64,000 nucleotides of DNA, taken from assembly GCF_014297465.1 (NCBI RefSeq), contig NZ_JACORT010000001.1:186001-250000 (forward strand), read 5' to 3'. This document shows positions 26,741 to 35,190 of this stretch, piece by piece. Within the stretch, counting starts at the first letter, position 1; every line of letters starts with the position of its first letter. The position numbers were made by a program, and so were the translations under genes. The DNA comes from Ramlibacter cellulosilyticus. Lineage in GTDB: Bacteria; Pseudomonadota; Gammaproteobacteria; Burkholderiales; Burkholderiaceae_C. The notes beneath the pieces were generated by a model, which saw only the letters and a list, made by a program, of their open reading frames with translations, ran no database searches and was not told the DNA's origin.

Positions 26741-28282
26741 TCAGTTGGGACGGAACAGGTTCTGCGGGATGCCGGCCGCGTGGAACAGGTAGTCGCGCGA
26801 GGATTCCAGCTCGCGGCGCAGGCGGCGCAGGTCCACGTCGAGCAGCTTGCCCTTCCACTTGCGCACCTTGCCCGCGACGATCACCGTTTCGACGTTGGAC
26901 CGCTCCATCAGCGACACCACCGCGCCCGGCACGACATTGAGCGGCGCCACGTTGATCGCCTCGGCATCGAGGATGATGATGTCGGCCTCCTTGCCCGGCG
27001 TGAGCGAGCCGGTCTTGTGCGCCAGCCGCAGGTCGCGCGCGCCCTCCATCGTGGCGAAGCGCAGCACGTCGCGCGTGGTCAGGAGTTCGGGCAGGCCCGG
27101 ATGGTTGCTCTGCTCCAGCGCCATCTGGTTCACGAAGGCCCGCTGCAAGGCCATGGCGCTGCGCATCTGGGTGAACATGTCCGCCGTCAGCGTGCATTCC
27201 ACGTCCACGCTCAGCGAAGGCTGGATGCCCATGGACAGCGTCTTGAGGATGGGCGGCATGCCGTGCCGCATGTTCATCTCGATCGGAACGGCGAGCGAGA
27301 CGCCGGCGCCGGCGTCCTTCACCTTCTGCCAGCTCATGTCCGACATGCCCGTCATGTGGATGAACAGGTTGTCGGGGCCGAACTTGTTGGCCGCGGCGAG
27401 CGCATCGAAGGTCGGCCCCATGCCGAAGCTGCCGACGATGTGCGCCACCACCTGCAGCCCGAGCTGGCGCCCGAGCGTCCAGGCCGCCTCGAAACCCGGA
27501 AGGTAGATCTCGCCGCCCATGGTCATGGACAGCAGCTGGTCGTCGGAGCTGAAGTACTGCGCCTTGAGGCGGGCCGCGTCCGCCGGATACTGGTTGCCGG
27601 GGACGTTGCCCGCGCTCTCGAAGTAGCCGAACACGCTGCGGCGACCGGAGTCGGCCAGGGCCTTGACCGCCGCATCGGAGTGCTGCCGCGAGTGGTGGAT
27701 CTGCGAGATGTCGTGCACCGTCGTGACGCCGGCGTCGATCTGGCTCAGCGCGCCGAACAACTCGTTGATGTAGACGTCCTGCGGCCGGTACACCGGCGCG
27801 AACTTGCCGAGGATGTACTCGAAGTAGTTGATGGCGCCGTGCGGCTTGCCGTCGTTGAACAGCAGGCCGTCGGCGAGGAAGCTGCGCAGCGCGGTCTCGA
27901 ACTGGTGGTGGTGCGTGTCCACGAACCCCGGCATCACGATCTTGCCGCGCGCGTCGATCGGCGTGCCGTACGAGGGCAGGTGCGGTCCGACGGCGAGGAT
28001 CTTCTTGCCATCCACCAGCACGTCGGCCTGGACGAAGTCACCCACGTTCGGGTCCATGGACATGACGTGCCCGCCCTTGATGACGTAGCGCCGACCCTGG
28101 CGGCCGCTGTCGCCGGGAGGATCGTCGTCGTCCGGACCCGCGGCAGCGCGCCCGGTGAACAGGCCCAGTCCCGCCGCCAGGGCAGCGGTCCCCATCGCCC
28201 CGGACTTCAGGAAATGGCGTCGCGACGAGCCCGGGGAAGCGGAATGATCCTGCGGATTTCCTTGATCGCACAGATGGCACAT
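26741..28282 (-). CDS. Tat-exported amidohydrolase (metal-dependent hydrolase)
   Basis: A 513-residue protein. The ATG at 28282 has a GGAGGAGG ribosome site 8 bp upstream. Its N-terminus MCHLCDQGN has a CxxC before a Tat signal SSRRHFLKSGAMGTAALAAGLGL at residues 19-41. The mature part has the amidohydrolase opening: VIKGGHVMSMDP near 68, IVMPGFVDTHHHQFET at 115-130 with HxH metal ligands His124 and His126, and later a His in VVAHIVGSFG and the end GSLTPGKEADIIIL. These enzymes cleave C-N or C-Cl bonds of cyclic amides, guanidines or triazines; the substrate is unknown. It is the gene upstream of the EthD-like gene. Confidence 0.9.
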   Translation of the reverse strand: MCHLCDQGNPQDHSASPGSSRRHFLKSGAMGTAALAAGLGLFTGRAAAGPDDDDPPGDSGRQGRRYVIKGGHVMSMDPNVGDFVQADVLVDGKKILAVGPHLPSYGTPIDARGKIVMPGFVDTHHHQFETALRSFLADGLLFNDGKPHGAINYFEYILGKFAPVYRPQDVYINELFGALSQIDAGVTTVHDISQIHHSRQHSDAAVKALADSGRRSVFGYFESAGNVPGNQYPADAARLKAQYFSSDDQLLSMTMGGEIYLPGFEAAWTLGRQLGLQVVAHIVGSFGMGPTFDALAAANKFGPDNLFIHMTGMSDMSWQKVKDAGAGVSLAVPIEMNMRHGMPPILKTLSMGIQPSLSVDVECTLTADMFTQMRSAMALQRAFVNQMALEQSNHPGLPELLTTRDVLRFATMEGARDLRLAHKTGSLTPGKEADIIILDAEAINVAPLNVVPGAVVSLMERSNVETVIVAGKVRKWKGKLLDVDLRRLRRELESSRDYLFHAAGIPQNLFRPN

Positions 28283-28370
28283 GAGGCTTGCCTCCTCCGA
28301 AGTGGAGTCGTCCGGGATGGCGGCTCCCGGGCTCATTCATAGGTGGAGTGCCTGGTGCTGTAAAGCGGTG

Positions 28371-28718
28371 TTACATCGCGTTGGAGGAGGGCGGGTCGCC
28401 CGGCGTCCCGGCAGGCTGCGGGCCGTCCGGCTCCAGCGGGCTCGCCGCCGGCACCAGTTCGCGCAAGGTCTGCTGCATGAGATGCGAGTCGGGGACCGTC
28501 TGCATCGACGCGAGCAGGACCTCGCGCGTGATGGTCCCGGGTACGCACAGCTCCACGTCGATGACGCCGGTCACCGGGTCCGGCGGGCCGGGGTGCACGT
28601 CGATCTCGTCCGGCACGTCGCACGCGAGACCCAGCATCTGCGTCAACGCCAGCACCTCGATCGGACACTCCGCGCGGAAGGTGAAGAACCTGGCGGGGAC
28701 TCCTGGGAGGGGCGTCAT
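28371..28718 (-). CDS. hypothetical protein
   Basis: A 115-residue acidic protein, MTPLPGVPARFFTFRAECPIEVLALTQM onward, with no signal peptide or membrane segment. No family is recognised. It has two cysteines and an LxQMLGLACDVPDEIDVHPG stretch. It lies upstream of the amidohydrolase on the same strand with 88 bp between, and may be in one transcription unit. It is oriented opposite to the MFS gene, whose start is only about 60 bp away. The open frame continues far upstream in antisense to the MFS gene; the ATG chosen at 28718 is the first to give a protein-like sequence. Confidence 0.5.
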   Translation of the reverse strand: MTPLPGVPARFFTFRAECPIEVLALTQMLGLACDVPDEIDVHPGPPDPVTGVIDVELCVPGTITREVLLASMQTVPDSHLMQQTLRELVPAASPLEPDGPQPAGTPGDPPSSNAM

Positions 28719-28775
28719 CGGTGGGGCGTTGGAGGCGGAGGGCCCATTATGGCGGGAGCTCCCGGTACCGGCACA

Positions 28776-30137
28776 ATGGCGCGAGGGAGGCCCCCCTTGA
28801 TCGCAAAGCTCGCACAACGCCTGCCGTTCTTCTACGGGTGGATCGTCGTCGGCGTCGTCTTCGTGACGATGGCGATCAGCGTCAACGCGCGCACGGCCTT
28901 CTCGCTGCTCTTCCCGCCGATCCTCGACGAGTTCGGCTGGGAGCGCGGCGTGACCGCCGGCGCGTTCTCCTTCGGTTTCCTCGTCTCCGCGGTGCTGAGC
29001 CCGCTGCTCGGCCGGCTGATGGACCGCCACGGGCCCCGGTTCGTGATGGAGGTCGGCATCGCCGCCACCGCCGCCGGCCTGCTGCTCGCCACGTTCGCCG
29101 GCCAGCCCTGGCACGTCTACGTCACGCTGGGCATGCTGGTGGGCGCGGGCACGACGTTCACCGGCTACACGGGGCAAGCCTTGTTCCTGCCCAACTGGTT
29201 CGTGCGCCGGCGGGGGCTTGCGATCAGCGTCGCCTTCGCCGGCGTGGGCTTCGGCTCGATCGTGATGCTCCCCGCGCTGCAGGCCTTCGTCGAGCGGCAT
29301 GGGTGGCGCGCAGGGTGCACGCTGCTGGGCGTGACGGTGCTCGTGGTGCTGGTGCCGCTGAACCTGCTGCTGCGCAAGCGGCCGGAGGAGATCGGCCTGG
29401 CCCCGGACGGAGACCCCGATACCGCCGCCGCCGCACAAGCGCGCCGCGTGAACGTCGTCGACACGGCGTGGGCTGCCATCGACTGGACGCTCGCGCGCGC
29501 GATGCGCACCGCCCGCTTCTGGTGGATCGCGGTCGCGTACTTCACCGCGCTCTTCGCCTGGTACGCGGTGCAGGTGCACCAGACCAAGTACCTGGTGGAG
29601 ACGGGCTTCGGCCCGCAGGAGGCGGCCTGGGCGCTCGGCGCCGTGAGCCTCGCCGGCGTCCCCGGGCAGATCGCGCTGGGCTGGCTCTCCGACCGGATCG
29701 GGCGCGAGATCGTGTGGGCGATCGGCAACCTGGGTTTCTGCCTCACCTATCTCGCGCTGCTCGCATTGCCGGCATATCCCGGCGCTCCGCTGCTGTACGC
29801 GATGGTGATCGCGCAGGGGCTGCTCGGCTACGGCATGACGTCCGTCGTCGGCGCCATCCCCGTCGAGATCTTCGAGGGCAGGCACTACGGGCCGATCTTC
29901 GGCACCCTGATGCTCAGCGCGCTGGCAGGCGGTGCCGCGGGCCCGTGGTTCATGGGGTTCGTGCACGACACGACGGGCAACTACACGCTCGCGTTCTGGG
30001 TCGCGATCGGCTGCACCGTGGTGTCGACTTTCGCGATCTGGCGGGCTGCGCCTGGCGAGGTGCGTGCCGTGGCCGGACGCGTCGGGCAGCACGGGGCGAA
30101 GCCCGAACCTCTCAGGCCGCACCTGCCACGTACGTGA
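28776..30137 (+). CDS. MFS transporter (monocarboxylate/oxalate-formate antiporter-like)
   Basis: A protein of about 453 residues with twelve probable membrane helices. LPFFYGWIVVGVVFVTMAISVNARTAFSLLFPPIL is the first helix area and GWERGVTAGAFSFGFLVSAVLSPLLGRLMDRHGPRF the second, in the style of monocarboxylate and oxalate/formate MFS transporters. LPNWFVRRRGLAISVAFAGVGFG is also typical. The start is uncertain: ATG at 28749 or 28776, or TTG at 28797, which has GGGAGG ideally spaced. The 3' end overlaps the convergent DUF445 gene by 26 bp. Substrate is likely an organic acid. Confidence 0.85.
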   Translation: MARGRPPLIAKLAQRLPFFYGWIVVGVVFVTMAISVNARTAFSLLFPPILDEFGWERGVTAGAFSFGFLVSAVLSPLLGRLMDRHGPRFVMEVGIAATAAGLLLATFAGQPWHVYVTLGMLVGAGTTFTGYTGQALFLPNWFVRRRGLAISVAFAGVGFGSIVMLPALQAFVERHGWRAGCTLLGVTVLVVLVPLNLLLRKRPEEIGLAPDGDPDTAAAAQARRVNVVDTAWAAIDWTLARAMRTARFWWIAVAYFTALFAWYAVQVHQTKYLVETGFGPQEAAWALGAVSLAGVPGQIALGWLSDRIGREIVWAIGNLGFCLTYLALLALPAYPGAPLLYAMVIAQGLLGYGMTSVVGAIPVEIFEGRHYGPIFGTLMLSALAGGAAGPWFMGFVHDTTGNYTLAFWVAIGCTVVSTFAIWRAAPGEVRAVAGRVGQHGAKPEPLRPHLPRT

Positions 30138-31386
30138 GCAGGTGCAGCAGGAGCCCGATCGCGCCGCCCACGATCGTGCCGTTCACGCGGATGGCCTGCA
30201 GGTCCTTGCCGATGTTCAGCTCGATCTGGTCGGCCATCTCGCGTCCGTCCCACGCGCGGACGGTGTCGCGCACGTGGCGCGTGAGGAAGTCCGCGAACTC
30301 CGGCGCGAGCCGGCGCGCGGCTTCCTCGAGCTGCGACCGCAGGGACTGCCGCAACTCCGCGTCCTGCGTGAGCTGCTCCCCGAGCCACCTGGCGCCGGCA
30401 GCGGCACCCTGGTGGATCATCGAATCCGGCTTGCGCAGGTCCTCCGCCAGCGAAGCCTTGAGGGATTTCCAGAGCGTGCCGACGTAGGTGCCGAACGTCT
30501 CGTCGTTCAGCAGGTACTGCTTGATCTCCTCGCCGCGCGCGTGCAGGACCGGGTCGGATTGCAGCCGCAGCACGAAGTCGTGCATCCACTCGTCGAAGAG
30601 CTGCCGGTACGCGTGTGCCGGGTTCGCCCGGATGCTCTCCAGCCGGCGCGCGACGGCGTCCGCCAGGGCGGCCGCCACGTTCTGCGCGATCCACTGCTTC
30701 GGCAGCAGCTTCTGCTTGCGCGGGTGCTCCTGCGCGAGCCAGTCGATCACCTGCGCCGCGATCCATTCGCGCGTTTCCGCGCGCTCCACCACGCGCAGGG
30801 CCCGTTCCACCGCCTGGTCCAGCAGCTGGCCGTGGCGGCCGTCGCTGGTCAGGCTCTCGAGCAGGCCCCGCAGCGAGCCGGTCAGGTCCGCGCGCTGGAA
30901 CACCTCGCGCACGGCATCGCGCACCAGCTGCTCGATGCGGGCGTCCTCCACGAGGTGCAACACGCCCTCCGTGGCGCGCGCCAGGTAGGAGCCGACCCGC
31001 TGCGCGTTGGCCGGGTCGGTCAGCCACTGCGCGACGTACCGGGAGGGATCGTGCGCGCGCATCAGTCCCACGAGCGTGTCCGGCGCGAGGAACTCCTCCT
31101 TGACGAACAGCGAGAGGTTGTCCGCGATGCGGTCCTTGCTGCGCGCGATCACGTCCGTATGCGCCGTGATGAAGGGGATGCCGGTGGGAATGCGCCGGAA
31201 GAGGGCGCTCACCGCGAACCAGTCCGCGAGCCCGCCCACCATGGCCGCCTCGGCGATCGCGCGGATGGCGAGCACCCACGGGTTGGGCGGCACCAGCATG
31301 GTGGCCGCGAAGATGAAAGCCGCCGCCGCGAGCAGCAAACCGGCCTTGCGCTTGGCGGACGCGAGTTCCTGCCGTTTGTGCTCCAC
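30112..31386 (-). CDS. DUF445 family membrane protein
   Basis: A protein of 424 residues from a GTG at 31386, which has AAGGGGA placed 5 bp upstream. It starts with a membrane helix (GLLLAAAAFIFAATMLV) and AMVGGLADWFAVSALFRRIPTGIPFI, the DUF445 signature. A long alpha-helical soluble middle follows, and a last membrane segment IVGGAIGLLLHLLTYVAGA ends it, so both ends are in the membrane. Such proteins (YjiN type) have no known function. ATGs at 31425 and 31449 would add residues without family likeness. It overlaps the MFS gene at the 3' end by 26 bp. Confidence 0.87.
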   Translation of the reverse strand: MEHKRQELASAKRKAGLLLAAAAFIFAATMLVPPNPWVLAIRAIAEAAMVGGLADWFAVSALFRRIPTGIPFITAHTDVIARSKDRIADNLSLFVKEEFLAPDTLVGLMRAHDPSRYVAQWLTDPANAQRVGSYLARATEGVLHLVEDARIEQLVRDAVREVFQRADLTGSLRGLLESLTSDGRHGQLLDQAVERALRVVERAETREWIAAQVIDWLAQEHPRKQKLLPKQWIAQNVAAALADAVARRLESIRANPAHAYRQLFDEWMHDFVLRLQSDPVLHARGEEIKQYLLNDETFGTYVGTLWKSLKASLAEDLRKPDSMIHQGAAAGARWLGEQLTQDAELRQSLRSQLEEAARRLAPEFADFLTRHVRDTVRAWDGREMADQIELNIGKDLQAIRVNGTIVGGAIGLLLHLLTYVAGAA

Positions 31387-31467
31387 GACGTTCCCCTTCG
31401 GTCTGGGCGGATTCTGGCATCGCATGTCCGCAATGGGCGCGTGGCGCACTCGCGCCTATAGTTCCGC

Positions 31468-31722
31468 ATGGCCGGCACCACCATCACCACCGAGCTCTAC
31501 AAGCTGTACCCCTCGCCGCGCAACCGCCATCGCGAGGTCTTCCTGCACCAGGTCTTCGTGCCGCATCCGTATGCCCTCGTCGACCCGCCCAGCTATGACC
31601 CGCAGGGCCGCTGGACGCTGTTCGCCGCGCACCGCCTCGAGGACGGGAAGAACGGACAGCTGGTGACTTTCGAACTGGAGGAGGACGCGGCGAAGTTCAG
31701 CTCGCGCTTCGTGCCTGACTGA
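31468..31722 (+). CDS. hypothetical small protein
   Basis: An 84-residue protein starting MAGTTITTELYKLYPSPRNRHREVF. It has no signal or membrane segment and ends with a charged helix (EDAAKFSSRFVPD). No family is recognised, but the composition (Phe, Tyr, His with balanced charges) looks like a real globular domain. It diverges from the DUF445 gene with 81 bp between the starts and is convergent with the SnoaL gene. Confidence 0.55.
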   Translation: MAGTTITTELYKLYPSPRNRHREVFLHQVFVPHPYALVDPPSYDPQGRWTLFAAHRLEDGKNGQLVTFELEEDAAKFSSRFVPD

Positions 31723-31791
31723 GCGCAAGCCGCAGGCCCGCCCCGCCTGCTCGTCCACGCGCAGCGGACACCGGGCGTTCAGGCCACCGGA

Positions 31792-32166
31792 TCACAAGGC
31801 CGGCCGGTTCTTCCGGTACGAATTCTTCACCGCGATCCTGCCGTCGCGGAAGGTGAACAGGTCGCACCCGTTCACTTCGACCCGGCTCCCGTCGGCGCGT
31901 GTCCCCGTGAACGTCCACTCCGACACGCCGCGGTCTCCCGCCACGAAGTGCCGCGGCGAGCGCCACTGGGCGTCCGGGAAGGTCTTCCACACTTCGCTGA
32001 AGCCGGCCCGCACGGCTTCGGCGCCGGCGTACCGCGTCCCGCAGACGTCGGGGCCTGCCGACGCCTCGAACACGCAGTCGTCGGTCATGAAGCGCATCAG
32101 CGCCTCGATGTCGTGCCGGTTCCAGGCGTCGGCAAAGGCCTGGAGGTCTGCAACGGATGGGCTCAT
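31792..32166 (-). CDS. SnoaL-like / NTF2-fold protein
   Basis: A 124-residue protein, MSPSVADLQAFADAWNRHDIEALMRFMTDDCVFEASAG onward. That opening and the closing GCDLFTFRDGRIAVKNSYRKNR are the standard marks of SnoaL-like (nuclear transport factor 2 fold) proteins; most are steroid-isomerase-like enzymes or ligand binders. No catalytic residues can be assigned here. The longer frame to 32238 adds a poor N-terminus and is not used. Single gene. Confidence 0.85.
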   Translation of the reverse strand: MSPSVADLQAFADAWNRHDIEALMRFMTDDCVFEASAGPDVCGTRYAGAEAVRAGFSEVWKTFPDAQWRSPRHFVAGDRGVSEWTFTGTRADGSRVEVNGCDLFTFRDGRIAVKNSYRKNRPAL

Positions 32167-32262
32167 GCGCAGTCTCCCGCAGGACGTGGGGAGCCGATTC
32201 TGCGACGCATGCCGCAATCCCGCCAGCAGCCAGCACAATCGGCGTCGCCACGGGAGCCCCGC

Positions 32263-32334
32263 ATGCCCACCTTCGTCACCATCGGCTACGGCGATCGCGC
32301 CGGCGACGACCGCACCCCCGAGCCGCTCCTGTGA
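32263..32334 (+). pseudogene. possible truncated YCII-like gene remnant
   Basis: A 23-codon frame, MPTFVTIGYGDRAGDDRTPEPLL then stop. The first 18 residues resemble the N-terminus I recall for YCII-domain and related small proteins (FVTIGYGDxxGYxRT), but the rest is missing and the regulator gene starts 29 bp later. It may be the stump of a deleted gene. No ribosome site is strong here (GGGAGCCCCGC). Confidence 0.35.
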
Positions 32335-32363
32335 CGCCGGCGGGCCCGCGGTAGGCTTGCTGC

Positions 32364-33584
32364 ATGGACGCCCTCATCGCCGCCTCCGCACGGGCCCTCG
32401 CCACGGGTGACGCCCTCGGCGCGCTCAAGCGCGTGGCGCTGCGCGACGACCCACCGGCGCTGGCGCTGCGGGGCATCGCGATGGCGCAGCTGGGTGAGCA
32501 TGCGACGGCGCGAGACCTGCTGCGGCGCGCCGCGCGCACGTTCGGCCCGCGCGAGGAGGTCGCGCGGGCGCGTTGCGTGCTGGCGGAAGCGGAGGTCCAG
32601 CTCGCCATGCGCGAGCTGGAAGGCACCTCGCGGGCACTGCTCGCCGCGTCGGCCACGCTCGAGAGGCACGGCGACCATGCCAATGCGCAGCATGCCCGGC
32701 TGCTGGCGGTGCGTCGCTCGCTGTTGCTGGGACGGCTGCAGGAGGCTGCGTCCACGCTGCAGGAGGTGGACGTGCCACGGCTGCCGCCGGCGCTCGGCGC
32801 GATTGCCGAACTCGCGGCCGCCGAACTCGCCTTGCGCTCGCTGCACTCCGCTGCGGCACGCGCTGCCCTGGCGCGCTCGGACCAGGCGGCGTACCGCGCG
32901 GGTATTCCTGCGCTGATCGCGGAAGTCGCGGAGGCACGCACGGCGCTGGCGCGTCCGGTGGCCCAGCGCATCACGCAAGCCGGCGCGCAGCCCCTGCGGC
33001 TGGAGGACGTGGAGGCCCTGCTCGCGGAAGGCACGTTGGTCCTGGACGCATGCCGGCGCGGCCTGGCGTCCGCCGGCGCCTGGGTGCTCCTGGCGCGCCG
33101 TCCCATCCTCTTCGCGCTGGCACGTGCACTCGCGCAGGCGTGGCCGCATGACGTGGACCGCGAGGCCCTCATCGCCACGGCCTTCCGCACGCGCCACCCC
33201 GACGAGACGCATCGCGCGCGCCTGCGGGTGGAGATCGGCCGCCTGCGTGCGCTGGTGAAGGACATGGCGGCGATCGAGGCCACGCCGCGCGGTTTCGCGC
33301 TACGCCCGCGCGGCGCGCGCGAGCTCGTCGTACTGGCGCCGCCGATAGCCGGCGAGCAAGCCTCCCTGCTGGCGCTGCTCGCCGATGGCGCCGCCTGGTC
33401 CACCTCCGCCCTGGCGCTCGCGCTGGACGCGAGCCAGCGCACCGTGCAGCGCGCCCTCTCGGAGCTGGAGGCGGAGGGCCGGGTGCGCTCCATCGGGCAG
33501 GCGAGGGCGCGGCGGTGGCTGGCGCCCCCGCTGGTCGATTTCACGACAATCTTGTTACTCCCCGGCGCGCTGCCAGGTGCGTAG
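32364..33584 (+). CDS. helix-turn-helix regulator with helical repeat N-terminus
   Basis: A 406-residue protein. Residues 1-250 are alanine- and leucine-rich helices with TPR-like repeats, such as ALALRGIAMAQLGEHATARDLLRRAARTFG. A winged helix domain closes the protein: WSTSALALALDASQRTVQRALSELEAEGRVRSIGQARARRWL, with the recognition helix TVQRALSELE. So it likely binds DNA through its C-terminus and a signal or partner through the repeat part. It stands directly upstream of the beta-propeller and DUF899 genes on the same strand and may control them. The family is not named with confidence. Confidence 0.75.
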   Translation: MDALIAASARALATGDALGALKRVALRDDPPALALRGIAMAQLGEHATARDLLRRAARTFGPREEVARARCVLAEAEVQLAMRELEGTSRALLAASATLERHGDHANAQHARLLAVRRSLLLGRLQEAASTLQEVDVPRLPPALGAIAELAAAELALRSLHSAAARAALARSDQAAYRAGIPALIAEVAEARTALARPVAQRITQAGAQPLRLEDVEALLAEGTLVLDACRRGLASAGAWVLLARRPILFALARALAQAWPHDVDREALIATAFRTRHPDETHRARLRVEIGRLRALVKDMAAIEATPRGFALRPRGARELVVLAPPIAGEQASLLALLADGAAWSTSALALALDASQRTVQRALSELEAEGRVRSIGQARARRWLAPPLVDFTTILLLPGALPGA

Positions 33585-33632
33585 AGTCCTTCCCAACGCG
33601 CCGAACGCCGGCGCGGCAGAAAGGACGACGCG

Positions 33633-34304
33633 ATGAGCACCTCCACCCCGCAGGCGAGCACGGCAGCGCGCCCCGCCGAGATCGTGCGCGAGTACGGCCC
33701 GTTCCCCGGCGGGAGCGCAGTGCACGGCGTGAGCTACGACGGCACCCGCGTCTGGGCCGCGACCGGCGAGAAGCTCCTGGCCATCGATCCCGCCAGCGGC
33801 GAGGTGCAGCGCACGCTGCAGCGCGCATGCGATGCCGGCACCGCGTTCGACGGCAAGCACCTCTGGCAGATCGCCGAGTCGCGCATCGACAAGATCGATC
33901 CCGCCACGGGCGAGGTGCTGGCGTCCATCCCCGCGCCCGGTGCGGGTGGCGACTCGGGGCTCACGTGGGCCGAAGGCAGCCTGTGGGTGGGCAACTACCG
34001 CGGGCGCAGGATCCAGCGCATCGACCCCGCCACGGGTGCCGTGCAACGCACCATCGAGTCGAACCGCTTCGTCACCGGCGTGACGTGGGTGGACGGCGAG
34101 CTCTGGCACGGCACCTGGGAGGGCGACGAGAGCGACCTGCGCCGCGTGGACGCGCAAAGCGGCGAGGTGCTCGATCGCCTGCAGATGCCCGCCGGCACGA
34201 TGGTGAGCGGCCTCGAGTCCGACGGCGCCGACCTCCTGTACTGCGGAGGCGGCGGCAGCGGCAAGGTGCGTGCGGTGCGCCGCCCGAAGCCGAACCGCAA
34301 GTAG
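33633..34304 (+). CDS. beta-propeller protein (YncE/glutamine cyclotransferase-like)
   Basis: A 223-residue protein with repeated blades of the form W-x-(AT/QIA/VGNYRG)-x-I-x-x-I-D-P-A-S/T-G-E/A-V, seen at LLAIDPASGEV, IDKIDPATGEV and IQRIDPATGAV. Such repeats build a beta propeller as in YncE-like proteins and SBBP/glutamine cyclotransferase folds. No signal peptide is seen. It starts 48 bp after the regulator stop, with AAAGGACGACGC before the ATG, and runs 88 bp before DUF899. It may sense or bind a ligand for that operon. Confidence 0.75.
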   Translation: MSTSTPQASTAARPAEIVREYGPFPGGSAVHGVSYDGTRVWAATGEKLLAIDPASGEVQRTLQRACDAGTAFDGKHLWQIAESRIDKIDPATGEVLASIPAPGAGGDSGLTWAEGSLWVGNYRGRRIQRIDPATGAVQRTIESNRFVTGVTWVDGELWHGTWEGDESDLRRVDAQSGEVLDRLQMPAGTMVSGLESDGADLLYCGGGGSGKVRAVRRPKPNRK

Positions 34305-34392
34305 CCATTTCCGACTTTCCCGTTCGCGGCCTGCCCCGGGTCGGGCCGCCGCATGCCTTCATCAACCGGCTCGTCGAGCCAAGGAGCAAGCC

Positions 34393-35169
34393 ATGACCAC
34401 CGCCACGCATCCCGTCGCCAGCGACGCGCACTGGACCGAGCAGCGCCTGAAGCTGCTGGCCCGCGAAAAGGAACTCACGCGCCTGCGCGACGAGGTCGCG
34501 GCCGAACGCCGCGCGCTGCCCTGGCGCCGCGTCGCGAAGGACTACGCCTTCGACGCGCCGCAAGGCAGGCGCACGCTGGCGGACCTCTTCGGCGGCCGCC
34601 GCCAGCTGCTGGTGCAGCATTTCATGTTCGGCCCCGGCTGGGAGCAGGGCTGCCCCAGCTGCTCGTACATGGCCGACCACGTCGACGGCATGACGATCCA
34701 CCTCGCGCACCGCGACATTTCCTTCGTCGCCGTCTCGCGCGCGCCGCTTGCGGACCTCCTGCGCTTCCGCGAGCGCATGGGCTGGAAGTTCGACTGGGTG
34801 TCGTCGCACGGCAGCGACTTCAACTTCGATTTCGGCGTGAGCTTCACGCCGGAGGAACTGGCCAGCGGCGAAGTGGCCTACAACTACCGCAAGGGCTACT
34901 TCCCCGCGGAGGAAGCACCCGGCATCAGCGTGTTCTGCAAGGACGACGCCGGCGCAGTCTTCCACGCGTACTCCACCTTCGGTCGCGGCGTGGAGGCGAT
35001 GATGGGCGCGTACGTCCTCATGGACCTCACGCCGCAAGGCCGCAACGAGCGCGACGTGTTCTACAAGATGGAGTGGGTGCGGCACCACGACCGCTATGCG
35101 CCGGAGCACGCGTTCGAGCCTGCGCCGGAGAAGGCGGCGGCGGCCGCGTGCCAGCACTGCGAGGCCTGA
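34393..35169 (+). CDS. DUF899 family protein (thioredoxin-fold-like)
   Basis: A 258-residue protein. The DUF899 signature is clear: HFMFGPGWEQGCPSCSYMADHVDGMTIHLAHRDISFVAVSRAPLADL near residues 78-125, with the conserved CPSC pair, and the later RKGYFPAEEAPGISVFCKDDAGAVFHAYSTFGRGVE. The family has a thioredoxin-like fold; its reaction is not known. It ends CQHCEA, a second CxxC. It is the third gene in the row regulator, propeller, DUF899, after 88 bp. A ribosome site AAGGAGCAAGCC precedes the ATG. Confidence 0.92.
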   Translation: MTTATHPVASDAHWTEQRLKLLAREKELTRLRDEVAAERRALPWRRVAKDYAFDAPQGRRTLADLFGGRRQLLVQHFMFGPGWEQGCPSCSYMADHVDGMTIHLAHRDISFVAVSRAPLADLLRFRERMGWKFDWVSSHGSDFNFDFGVSFTPEELASGEVAYNYRKGYFPAEEAPGISVFCKDDAGAVFHAYSTFGRGVEAMMGAYVLMDLTPQGRNERDVFYKMEWVRHHDRYAPEHAFEPAPEKAAAAACQHCEA

Positions 35170-35190
35170 GCTTCACCGCACGGCGCGAGG

